A DNA stretch of 31,400 nucleotides, taken from a virus. Positions 8,181 to 13,449 of the stretch are shown one piece after another. Made by a program: the position numbers and the translations under genes. How positions within the stretch are numbered: the first letter of the stretch is position 1; every line of letters begins with the position of its first letter. The stretch is from positions 1 to 31,400 of IMG/VR virus record IMGVR_UViG_3300029787_000212; one strand, given 5' to 3'. The notes under the pieces are model-generated. The model saw only the letters and a program-made list of their open reading frames with translations. It searched no databases and was not told where the DNA came from.

Positions 8181-8182
8181 AA
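8154..8182 (-). promoter_or_regulatory. Sigma70-like promoter between small and large terminase genes
   Basis: On the minus strand TTGCCT (8177-8182) is followed after exactly 17 bases by TAAAAT (8154-8159), matching 4/6 and 5/6 of the -35 and -10 consensus. It points toward terL and the head genes. It is embedded in an inverted repeat. Confidence 0.45.
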
Positions 8183-8246
8183 CTTTGTGCGAACAGGTTG
8201 GAAGATCAACAACAATAAATGTTGTATTACTTTACTTAATTAATAA

Positions 8247-8654
8247 TTACTGTGACTTTTCCCACTTAACAACAAGAGGTGTTTCTGCGTTAAAACTGTG
8301 TTTAACTTGTTGTTTGTTAGAATATTTAGGCAATAAATGCGTTGCTTTCCACTTGGTTAAAGCGACAGCTTCTTTAACTAAATGACTGATAGCAAGGTCG
8401 CCTTTACCATTTATTTTGAAGTCTGCTATTGCACTTTCAAGCTGTGATGTAGCTTCACTTAATAGATAATCAACTCCGTCTTGTTTGGCTTGTTCATATT
8501 CTTGTCTCACTTTGGGCTTTTTGTGTAAAAGCTTTCTAAAGCCTTCCCATGATAATGACTTGGCTTCTAATACTCTTTTAATAGATTTACCCAAAGCTAA
8601 TTCACTGAATATGGCTTCTAATACTTCTGCTGTAAATTTAATCTTATTACTCAT
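8247..8654 (-). CDS. terS: Terminase small subunit (Sf6 TerS-like)
   Basis: A 135-residue protein with an N-terminal helix-turn-helix (about residues 8-45: FTAEVLEAIFSELALGKSIK, then SLSWEGFRKLLHKKP) followed by VRQEYEQAKQDGVDYLLSEA and a helical oligomerisation region. This is the arrangement of Sf6-type small terminases that recognise the packaging site and hand DNA to TerL. The ATG has no obvious Shine-Dalgarno sequence. The gene diverges from the early plus operon across a 99-bp spacer and is separated from terL by 298 bp. The call comes from the HTH pattern and position. Confidence 0.75.
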   Translation of the reverse strand: MSNKIKFTAEVLEAIFSELALGKSIKRVLEAKSLSWEGFRKLLHKKPKVRQEYEQAKQDGVDYLLSEATSQLESAIADFKINGKGDLAISHLVKEAVALTKWKATHLLPKYSNKQQVKHSFNAETPLVVKWEKSQ

Positions 8655-8675
8655 AAATATGTTATTGACTAGGTA

Positions 8676-8704
8676 TTGACAAGATAGTCATAATTTGTTA
8701 TAAA
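8676..8704 (+). promoter_or_regulatory. Near-consensus sigma70 early promoter
   Basis: TTGACA at 8676-8681 is followed by a 17-base spacer and TATAAA at 8699-8704: perfect -35, 5/6 -10, ideal spacing. A second TTGACT lies 11 bases upstream (8665-8670). Transcription would start near 8711, giving a leader of about 43 bases before the first early gene. The strength suggests immediate early expression by host RNA polymerase. Confidence 0.8.
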
Positions 8705-8753
8705 ATACCTATGTTGAATATATACAAAAAACCAACAAATGAAAGGGTAAAAA

Positions 8754-9047
8754 ATGAAAGCATATAAAACAACTATTCACACTGATGGCGATACTGTCAA
8801 TGTGGTTCACCATTCAACTAAAATTATTGAGCATGATTTAGTTAAAAAGACTATCAAACTTAATAATGGCGGTTGGTTCTCTAAAACAACAAAAGATAGG
8901 ATAAATTCTTATTTCAATGAAAGCAATTTGACTGCTTTTGGCATATTCCAAAAGAAGGGTAATTGGTTTGTTCTTACACCTAACAATGACCACAAAAACG
9001 CATTACCTTATGAAAATGATATGATCTTGGAGGTTGCCAATGCTTAA
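8754..9047 (+). CDS. First early protein, 97 aa, unknown function
   Basis: A 97-residue protein that begins MKAYKTTIHTDGDTVNVVHH, with alternating beta-like hydrophobics then NNGGWFSKTTKDRINSYF and a C-terminal KGNWFVLTPNNDHKNALPY. No family is recognised. As first gene behind the strongest promoter it should be made immediately on infection, typical of host-takeover or anti-defence proteins, but this is inferred from position. AAAGGG precedes the ATG. Its last 8 bases overlap the next gene, whose ribosome site GGAGG lies inside this coding sequence. Confidence 0.75.
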   Translation: MKAYKTTIHTDGDTVNVVHHSTKIIEHDLVKKTIKLNNGGWFSKTTKDRINSYFNESNLTAFGIFQKKGNWFVLTPNNDHKNALPYENDMILEVANA

Positions 9048-9195
9048 AGCTTTCTATTTTGCTCTGTGTTATGTGTTAGCCATGTTTGGGTTGCTAGTCA
9101 TGACACAGATTAACTTATGGCTAGGTTTATCAATGTTCTTTCTGTTCCTTGTTAAATTCTGGCTACAACTACCAACTTATGAGGGGGGAAGATGA
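9040..9195 (+). CDS. Early two-helix membrane micro-protein, 51 aa
   Basis: The ATG at 9040 lies six bases after a perfect GGAGG (9029-9033). The 51-residue product begins MLKAFYFALCYVLAMFGLLV and continues TQINLWLGLSMFFLFLVKFW, which gives two closely spaced transmembrane helices (about residues 4-21 and 25-42) with a short polar tail. It overlaps the previous gene by 8 bases and the next by 4 (ATGA). It should sit in the host inner membrane early in infection. A part in superinfection exclusion or membrane takeover is inference. Confidence 0.7.
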   Translation: MLKAFYFALCYVLAMFGLLVMTQINLWLGLSMFFLFLVKFWLQLPTYEGGR

Positions 9196-9515
9196 GTATA
9201 TTAGACAGCAGGGACTTAGAAGAAGAACTAAATAACCCTGATACAGAAGAAGAAAGAAAGAAAGCAATCAAAGAACTAAAAAAAGAAACTGAAAATTATG
9301 GTTGGGAACATGGAATAATTTTTATTTCTGAAATAGAATGGCAAGATTATTGTCAAAATTTTGCTGAAGATTGTGGTTATCTTGAAAGCTCTACTAATGG
9401 AAGCACAAATCCATTAACTTATTGCATTGATTGGGAAAAATGGTCTAATGAAATGGCTATGGACTACTCACAGTCAGACTTTGAAGGTACAAGCTATTAC
9501 TGGAGGGAAGCATGA
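9192..9515 (+). CDS. Acidic early protein, ArdA-like C-terminal motif
   Basis: A 107-residue, strongly acidic protein. Residues 1-35 form a charged helix (EEERKKAIKELKKETENYGW). The rest contains WQDYCQNFAEDCGYL, NPLTYCIDWEKWSNEMAMDY and FEGTSYYWREA. That second half (hydrophobic helix, then IDWE..A..L.MDY...DFDG..YY.R) resembles small phage proteins often annotated as antirestriction/ArdA-like. The acid charge would suit a DNA mimic. Function is not proven. GGGGGGAAG precedes the ATG, and both gene ends overlap neighbours by 4 bases. Confidence 0.75.
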   Translation: MSILDSRDLEEELNNPDTEEERKKAIKELKKETENYGWEHGIIFISEIEWQDYCQNFAEDCGYLESSTNGSTNPLTYCIDWEKWSNEMAMDYSQSDFEGTSYYWREA

Positions 9516-9628
9516 AAACAATAATTGAAGGTTTAATATTCTTTGCGTTTATGTACTTCTTGCTTTTCTATGGCTTAGAAATGGCAATGATATTTGAGCA
9601 ACATATAATAAATAATAGGGGGATATAA
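9512..9628 (+). CDS. Early single-pass membrane micro-protein, 38 aa
   Basis: The ATG at 9512 overlaps the preceding TGA (ATGA) and follows GGAGG by six bases. The product begins MKTIIEGLIFFAFMYFLLFY and is almost wholly one hydrophobic helix (about residues 4-28) with the short tail EQHIINNRGI. The stop codon overlaps the next ATG as TAATG. Tight coupling and good ribosome sites on both sides support that it is a real gene. Function unknown. Confidence 0.65.
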   Translation: MKTIIEGLIFFAFMYFLLFYGLEMAMIFEQHIINNRGI

Positions 9629-9729
9629 TGAAAAAATATATAGATAAATTTCATGTTTGGCACATGGTTTATAGACAAGAAATAATTTGGTTTGTTGTTG
9701 GTTTTGTTGTTGGAGCAATATTATTATGA
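9628..9729 (+). CDS. Early single-pass membrane micro-protein, 33 aa
   Basis: This 33-residue product begins MKKYIDKFHVWHMVYRQEII and ends in a hydrophobic helix WFVVGFVVGAILL, with a basic N-terminus, so it is probably tail-anchored in the inner membrane. Small-xxx-small spacing (VGFVVGA) could support helix packing with another membrane partner. It starts within a TAATG overlap after GGGGGGATATA and ends in an ATGA overlap. Function unknown. Confidence 0.65.
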   Translation: MKKYIDKFHVWHMVYRQEIIWFVVGFVVGAILL

Positions 9730-9842
9730 GATATATATTTTATTTCTTTATGCTGTTCATTTTGGGTTGTTCTCAAATACAAGACTTTGACCCCAATCCA
9801 AGCACAACAATAGTTAAAACAATTTTAAAAGGGAACAAATGA
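9726..9842 (+). CDS. Early mini-lipoprotein, 38 aa
   Basis: A short signal peptide MRYIFYFFMLFILGC ends in a canonical lipobox (ILGC, Cys at residue 15), followed by SQIQDFDPNPSTTIVKTIL. After lipidation the mature part would be only 24 residues, probably displayed on the periplasmic face of a membrane; Ser at +2 favours the outer membrane. It overlaps both neighbours by 4 bases. Phage lipoproteins made early can block receptors (T5 Llp principle) and late ones can be spanins; the early position favours the former, as inference. Confidence 0.65.
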   Translation: MRYIFYFFMLFILGCSQIQDFDPNPSTTIVKTILKGNK

Positions 9843-10003
9843 TGCTTGAAGTTTTTATAAATATGATAATGCAAAAAGAGTTTCATATATTGCTATTGAC
9901 AACTATTGTAGCAGTTGTATATTTATCATGGAAGGAAAATAGAAGGGACTATGAAAGATATAAAAAATGGAAAGCTAGTCAAGGTTGGACAGACTGCGAA
10001 TAA
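9839..10003 (+). CDS. Early membrane protein with basic tail, 54 aa
   Basis: The ATG pair at 9839/9842 follows AAAAGGG. The 54-residue product has a transmembrane helix at about residues 14-30 (FHILLLTTIVAVVYLS) and then a charged cytoplasmic-type tail KENRRDYERYKKWKASQGW. It overlaps the lipoprotein gene by 4 bases and the following gene by 53 bases in another frame. It closes a run of five tiny envelope-directed genes. Function unknown. Confidence 0.6.
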   Translation: MMLEVFINMIMQKEFHILLLTTIVAVVYLSWKENRRDYERYKKWKASQGWTDCE

Positions 10004-10292
10004 AATGCAGATTAAAACTGGTCATATACTTTGGTTAGAAAGTGAAACAAAAAAAAATATAAAAACAAGAAAGGACAAAATGTATTTACCTATAAAAAAT
10101 AAAGATGTTTCAAGATACATAAAATATTATGAAGATTGGTATAATGTTTTTGACAAAGAAGGTTATAAATATGTCATTGAACAATTAAGTTATGATTATA
10201 ATTTTGATTATAATAAATATTATAATGAAATAATGACTTCTCTACATAATTTTATTAAAGGTGGTGAGTTTTATAAGGTATTGGAAAAATAA
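9951..10292 (+). CDS. Hypothetical early protein, 113 aa
   Basis: I place the start at the ATG at 9951, which follows AGAAGGGAC; a longer reading begins at 9915 without a ribosome site. The 113-residue protein begins MKDIKNGKLVKVGQTANKMQ. It is Lys/Tyr-rich, with a Tyr/Asn/Asp segment YDYNFDYNKYYNEIM near its end. No family is recognised. The 53-base overlap with the membrane gene before it is larger than other overlaps in this operon. Confidence 0.6.
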   Translation: MKDIKNGKLVKVGQTANKMQIKTGHILWLESETKKNIKTRKDKMYLPIKNKDVSRYIKYYEDWYNVFDKEGYKYVIEQLSYDYNFDYNKYYNEIMTSLHNFIKGGEFYKVLEK

Positions 10293-10293
10293 T

Positions 10294-10479
10294 ATGCTTA
10301 GAAAAGGGGACATAGTTTATCATAGAGACAAACAAATTCATGGTTATGTTATTAAACCACCTACAAGGAACACTAGCGACTGTACTATTGTTGATCTTGA
10401 AAAAGAAATGCAAGGTATGACAGCTAAAATGGTAGTTAAAGAATATGACCTTGAATTACAATGCAATGGGGAGGGATAA
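10294..10479 (+). CDS. Hypothetical early protein with SH3/KOW-like beta pattern, 61 aa
   Basis: From the ATG at 10294 the product is 61 residues, beginning MLRKGDIVYHRDKQIHGYVI. The opening RKGDIVYH...GYVI followed by a second strand looks like the small beta-barrels that open many phage mini-proteins, but this is only a pattern. An upstream GTG at 10261 would add 11 residues with an AAAGG site, so the start is uncertain. The C-terminus NGEG is encoded by the ribosome site of the next gene. Confidence 0.6.
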   Translation: MLRKGDIVYHRDKQIHGYVIKPPTRNTSDCTIVDLEKEMQGMTAKMVVKEYDLELQCNGEG

Positions 10480-10727
10480 TGAAAGATATTAATTATAATT
10501 GGGTTGATAAGGAAATAAACAAAATAAATAAAAAAGATATACAGTTAAGAGAACAACAAATGGAAGAAGCTGATAATATTTTTTGGAAATATATTGAAAA
10601 ATATCCTAGTTCAAGAAAGTATTTAGTCTTTTGGAACAAGCAAGAAAATTGTGGCAACGATACAGAATTGGGTCATGAATTGTTTCATTATATAGATTGC
10701 ACACTTGAACAAAAAGGGGAGGGATAA
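10479..10727 (+). CDS. Hypothetical early protein, 82 aa
   Basis: The ATG at 10479 overlaps the previous TAA and follows GGGGAGGGATA; a longer reading from 10461 would ignore this site. The 82-residue product begins MKDINYNWVDKEINKINKKD and is largely charged helix at first, then a tryptophan- and tyrosine-containing stretch ending CTLEQKGEG. No family is recognised. Confidence 0.65.
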   Translation: MKDINYNWVDKEINKINKKDIQLREQQMEEADNIFWKYIEKYPSSRKYLVFWNKQENCGNDTELGHELFHYIDCTLEQKGEG

Positions 10728-10924
10728 TGAAAAAATATATAATTAATTCAATGCCAGTTATGAGTAGAAACACAGTTGTTTATGCTACAAATGAAGATGA
10801 AGCATGGGAAATATATTGGGGTAATAAAAAAGGTAAAATAGATCATGCAAATATAGGTGATTTAGAATTTACTGATTTTAACGATTATGTTGACCCAGAA
10901 CTAGAAGAAGCAAAGGAGGGATAA
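10727..10924 (+). CDS. Hypothetical acidic early protein, 65 aa
   Basis: This 65-residue acidic protein begins MKKYIINSMPVMSRNTVVYA and has NEDEAWEIYWGNKK and GDLEFTDFNDYVDPELEEA. The pattern of a short beta strand, an Ala/Glu helix (ATNEDEAWEIY) and another strand is common in phage early mini-proteins that append to larger complexes. Start and stop both sit in TAATG overlaps with GGGAGGG-type ribosome sites. Function unknown. Confidence 0.65.
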   Translation: MKKYIINSMPVMSRNTVVYATNEDEAWEIYWGNKKGKIDHANIGDLEFTDFNDYVDPELEEAKEG

Positions 10925-11061
10925 TGAACAAAGATAAAATAGTTGAAGAATTAAAAGAAATCATTTTTGACTATCAAGACACAATGACAAAAGACGTTGA
11001 GCAATCAATAAAGAATTTGATTAGTCAAATTGAAATGAAAGAAGTAAAGGAGGAAAAATGA
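10924..11061 (+). CDS. Small helical early protein, 45 aa
   Basis: A 45-residue product that begins MNKDKIVEELKEIIFDYQDT and continues as one or two amphipathic helices. It starts in a TAATG overlap after GGAGGGATA and ends in an ATGA overlap with the next gene, whose ribosome site (GGAGG) it encodes. Too short for a family call; the tight coupling supports that it is expressed. Confidence 0.6.
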   Translation: MNKDKIVEELKEIIFDYQDTMTKDVEQSIKNLISQIEMKEVKEEK

Positions 11062-11354
11062 AGAAAAGCAAAAAGCAAAAAGAACAAGACCTAATGAAAC
11101 TTCATACTTTAGTTATGAAAAAACTAGATGAAGCCATGATGTCCGTTGAAGCAAGTAATCAATGGAAGAAAGTTAAAGCTGATTATGGTTTTACTGTGGT
11201 TATGAGTTGGGTCGTTGAGGAGTGTCTTTATAGGTGGCTAGATGAAGCTTGTATTCATACTGTCAAAGATGAATTGAATAATAAGCTACAATCAATCACT
11301 ACACATAAAGTTATTCAAGCAAAAGCTGATAGAGAAGAAGCTACACTAAATTAA
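11058..11354 (+). CDS. Last gene of early operon, 98 aa, unknown
   Basis: A 98-residue protein that begins MKKSKKQKEQDLMKLHTLVM, with helices around EAMMSVEASNQWKKVKADYG and a hydrophobic middle FTVVMSWVVEECLYRWLDEA. The middle helix is hydrophobic but interrupted by charges, so a soluble helical bundle is more likely than a membrane span. No family is recognised. A strong GGAGG site precedes the ATG. Two hairpins follow the stop codon and probably end the operon. Confidence 0.65.
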   Translation: MKKSKKQKEQDLMKLHTLVMKKLDEAMMSVEASNQWKKVKADYGFTVVMSWVVEECLYRWLDEACIHTVKDELNNKLQSITTHKVIQAKADREEATLN

Positions 11355-11363
11355 TTGGAGGTA

Positions 11364-11400
11364 GGCAGGGGGAAAAAGAAAGGGTAAGATTCCCCCTGTC
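11364..11400 (+). terminator. Hairpin ending early plus operon
   Basis: GGCAGGGGGA (11364-11373) pairs with TCCCCCTGTC (11391-11400), a 10-bp stem with one G-U wobble as plus-strand RNA and a purine-rich 17-nt loop. It starts 10 bases after the last early stop codon. There is no T-tract, so intrinsic termination is not certain; together with the next hairpin it separates two convergent units. Confidence 0.55.
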
Positions 11401-11403
11401 CTG

Positions 11404-11423
11404 ACTATCTTTGAGAAGATAGT
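11404..11423. terminator. Second hairpin at convergent gene ends
   Basis: ACTATCTT (11404-11411) and AAGATAGT (11416-11423) form a perfect 8-bp stem with a TGAG loop. It lies 20 bases before the stop of the convergent minus-strand gene, so it could serve either transcript. No T-run follows on either side. Confidence 0.5.
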
Positions 11424-11443
11424 TAAATACCTAGATATTGTGT

Positions 11444-11713
11444 TTAAACATTTTTATTATACTTGATCTTGAGCTTATCTGCAATTTCTTTTTCTAAGCT
11501 AGGATTTTTTTCAACAGCTTCCCAATATTCCCTGACAATTCGGTCAATTTCTGCGTCAGAGATATTAATACTGTCTAAATAGTTCAATAGACTAGGCAGG
11601 GGGGGTGTTTTCGGTAGTTGCTTCTTGTTTCTGTTGATTGCTTGTTGGTATCGGAAGTCAAAAGACTTCCTAGTCTTGTTAATAATATTGTGTATTAACT
11701 TTTTATTAGCCAT
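11444..11713 (-). CDS. Hypothetical basic protein, 89 aa
   Basis: An 89-residue protein, basic at the N-terminus (MANKKLIHNIINKTRKSFDF) with a Pro-rich linker PKTPPLPSLLNYL and an acidic helical C-terminus (ISDAEIDRIVREYWEAVEKN). No family is recognised. It is the last gene of the minus unit 13370-11444 and starts just downstream of two palindromic repeats and an AT-rich tract, so it may be controlled from them. Confidence 0.65.
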   Translation of the reverse strand: MANKKLIHNIINKTRKSFDFRYQQAINRNKKQLPKTPPLPSLLNYLDSINISDAEIDRIVREYWEAVEKNPSLEKEIADKLKIKYNKNV

Positions 11714-11717
11714 ATTC

Positions 11718-11750
11718 TAACTAGTATATATTTATATTATATCTTTATAT
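11718..11750. other. AT-rich tract beside palindromic repeats
   Basis: The stretch is almost entirely A and T, with runs of TATATA and TATAT, apart from one CTAG near its left end. It lies between the start codon of the 89-residue gene and two GGTG-N9-CACC palindromes. It could be a promoter region or an easily melted element of a replication origin. Confidence 0.4.
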
Positions 11751-11752
11751 CA

Positions 11753-11792
11753 GGTGTAATTATTTCACCTATCTAGGTGCAAAAGTTTCACC
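11753..11792. promoter_or_regulatory. Two tandem 17-bp palindromes (GGTG-N9-CACC)
   Basis: GGTGTAATTATTTCACC at 11753-11769 and GGTGCAAAAGTTTCACC at 11776-11792 share the outer GGTG and TTTCACC and have the same length. They are separated by 6 bases (centre to centre 23 bp, about two helical turns). They lie in the 86-bp gap between the winged-helix gene and the 89-residue gene. They look like dimer binding sites: an operator or replication iterons. The binding protein may be the adjacent winged-helix protein or the XRE protein. Confidence 0.65.
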
Positions 11793-11799
11793 CTCACTG

Positions 11800-12216
11800 C
11801 TAGACCTTCCTAGCTTGTTTCAACAAGATGACCCCTTCTTTCTCTGCTTGTTTTAACTTTCTTTTTTCGTACAAAATCTTTTGTTGCTTACTCATTTTAG
11901 TTCTTAATCGTAGGTTGTGCAAAAGGATTGATTGAAAATCAGGATTATCTCTAAATATAAATCTATTGGTTTTACCTTTGCCTCTATTTTGCCATGTTAT
12001 ATGACCCAATAACTGCAATCTATCCAAATTTCTCACCAAAGTTTTAGACGATTTAAGCTTCAATCTTTTCTTTAGATACAGATGGCTAGGGGTACACCCT
12101 TTAGGAGCTGTCCTGAGCCTTCTGAGGAGCATTAAAAGGCATTTCTGAGTAGGTGTTAAAACCTGATCGTCTATTAATTCATGCTCTACTTTTAAGAATG
12201 GTTTACTTTTGTTCAT
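11800..12216 (-). CDS. Winged-helix DNA-binding protein (HTH_36-like)
   Basis: A 138-residue protein with VEHELIDDQVLTPTQKCLLM, then CTPSHLYLKKRLKLKSSKTL and VRNLDRLQLLGHITWQNRGK, ending GKTNRFIF. Helix, PS-x-x-x-L turn, recognition helix and a beta wing (residues about 10-95) match the HTH_36-type winged helix found in phage regulators and replication proteins. The C-terminal 40 residues are very basic. Two 17-bp palindromes follow the stop codon within 10 bases, which supports a site-specific DNA-binding role such as replication initiation or autoregulation; this last step is inference. It overlaps the oxygenase gene by 14 bases. Confidence 0.7.
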   Translation of the reverse strand: MNKSKPFLKVEHELIDDQVLTPTQKCLLMLLRRLRTAPKGCTPSHLYLKKRLKLKSSKTLVRNLDRLQLLGHITWQNRGKGKTNRFIFRDNPDFQSILLHNLRLRTKMSKQQKILYEKRKLKQAEKEGVILLKQARKV

Positions 12217-12874
12217 TTTGGGTCATCTCATCAAATATAATAGTAGTATTAAAGCTAAAAGATATTCTCTCAGCAGTTGTATCATCACTATTAAATGGAT
12301 AAACAAAATGCTTTAAATTTGCTGGAAACAAATAATAGTCTGCCAACATAGGTTGTACCAAATAATTAGCATTATTGAAAATGTTTTCAGACCCTTCACA
12401 AAACTCAATCCACCCTCCAACCTGATGATGTTTGGGTGCATTAATATGAGGTTTCATTTTAGGTAATTTTAAATATCCAACACAAGACAAGTCTGGACTT
12501 AAAGCTTTGTTAGTGAAATGTGTGTGGGTATGTAATGGGTTATAATCATTTTTCTTTTGTGTATTTGTCCATGCAGAATTAATTACACATCTTGCCATTT
12601 TATTATTTTTATAATGGCTTTCAACATAATGTTTAATAATATGGTCAAAGTATTTTTGCTTCCATTTCAACATAACTTCTGGACTAATTAATAATTGTTT
12701 ATAAATAGTTCCAGCAAGTTTATCATCAAAGGCATATTGTTTTGCTTTGTCTGGGTTTTGCCTTATGTCGTATAAATCTTTTAAAAAATCTTCAATTAAT
12801 TCTTTTGGCAAAGATGACTTGGCAATCGTTGAGCCGAAAGGTTTTAATAATCTACATTCTATTTTATCACTCAT
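12203..12874 (-). CDS. 2OG-Fe(II) oxygenase-like protein
   Basis: A 223-residue protein. Residues 110-120 read DYNPLHTHTHF and are followed by SCVGYLKLPKM, the pattern of phage 2-oxoglutarate/Fe(II) oxygenases in which an H-x-H/D pair binds iron. The distal ligand is probably H189 (FPANLKHFVYPF), and R203 in ERISFSFN would bind 2-oxoglutarate. Such enzymes hydroxylate protein or nucleotide substrates; cyanophages and pelagiphages often carry them. The substrate is unknown. It overlaps its downstream neighbour by 14 bases and its upstream neighbour by 8. There are three histidines (115, 117, 119), so the exact iron ligands are uncertain. Confidence 0.75.
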   Translation of the reverse strand: MSDKIECRLLKPFGSTIAKSSLPKELIEDFLKDLYDIRQNPDKAKQYAFDDKLAGTIYKQLLISPEVMLKWKQKYFDHIIKHYVESHYKNNKMARCVINSAWTNTQKKNDYNPLHTHTHFTNKALSPDLSCVGYLKLPKMKPHINAPKHHQVGGWIEFCEGSENIFNNANYLVQPMLADYYLFPANLKHFVYPFNSDDTTAERISFSFNTTIIFDEMTQNEQK

Positions 12875-13370
12875 TTTTAAACTCCTCTATTGGTTTTAAT
12901 TTTTCAATAGGTACAGACCAAACATAAGGTCTTGTTGTAATATTAAAGTTAGTCCATGAACCTTTTTTAGTTATATCTTTTGCAGAAATGTAGCCAAAAA
13001 ATGTATATTTTGGAGTATCATCACCGACTAAAAAATAATAATCACTTTCTTTATACCCTTGTCTTATGATAAGATTGTTGGTTTTTTTTGTCATAAGTTG
13101 CGATCTAACTTGTATGCTCTTTCCGTCAATATGTAAATCAGAACCTTTAAAATTATTAACTGAATGTGTAAAGTAGCTGTCCATTTTTTTTGCAAGTGCT
13201 TGTTCACATATAGAACCTGATACTGTCATACCCCACTGCTTATAAATATCAAAATTAGCTCCATGACCCCAGCTTATATTCTGTCTCATGCTTTCTGTCT
13301 GTCGCAAAAGTCCAGTAATAGCAGAAGATAATATTTCTTCCCACTTCAATTCAATAGTTGGATAATCCAT
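12867..13370 (-). CDS. PD-(D/E)XK-like protein with altered active site
   Basis: A 167-residue protein. Residues 51-90 read as E56 in SICEQALAKKMDSYF, then FKGSDLHIDGKSIQVRS with D78 and Q87-x-R89. This is the E ... D ... (E/Q)-x-K layout of restriction-endonuclease folds, but with Q-V-R where E-x-K is usual. The following strands (NNLIIRQGYKESDYYFLVG, TFFGYISAKDITKKGSW) resemble a phage family of unknown function with a conserved Q-V-R. It may bind DNA without cutting or use an unusual site. It is the first gene of its unit and has its own promoter-like signal. Confidence 0.55.
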   Translation of the reverse strand: MDYPTIELKWEEILSSAITGLLRQTESMRQNISWGHGANFDIYKQWGMTVSGSICEQALAKKMDSYFTHSVNNFKGSDLHIDGKSIQVRSQLMTKKTNNLIIRQGYKESDYYFLVGDDTPKYTFFGYISAKDITKKGSWTNFNITTRPYVWSVPIEKLKPIEEFKNE

Positions 13371-13414
13371 ATATAGTGCAACCCTTAATTGTCATAACAA
13401 TATCTTGTATATAA

Positions 13415-13442
13415 CTTATAACCATTCTAAAACTAATTGCAA
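13415..13442 (-). promoter_or_regulatory. Promoter for minus unit 13370-11444
   Basis: On the minus strand TTGCAA (13437-13442) is followed after 16 bases by TATAAG (13415-13420). It lies 45 bases upstream of the PD-(D/E)XK-like gene. AAGGG precedes that gene's ATG by 11 bases. Match is 4/6 and 5/6. Confidence 0.5.
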
Positions 13443-13449
13443 ATACTTA

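Noticed and set aside
8739-8750. Three-codon frame ATG AAA GGG TAA before the first early gene
   Set aside because: It coincides with the ribosome site AAAGGG; chance is the simpler explanation.
9726-9842. Mini-lipoprotein as a classical Rz1 outer spanin
   Set aside because: It is in the early plus operon far from lysis genes, lacks a proline-rich mature part and has no overlapping Rz frame.
11593-11605. TAGGCAGGGGG repeated from 11362-11372
   Set aside because: The second copy is coding (Pro-rich linker of the 89-residue protein) and has no complementary arm nearby; an 11-base match this close is not convincing as a functional repeat.
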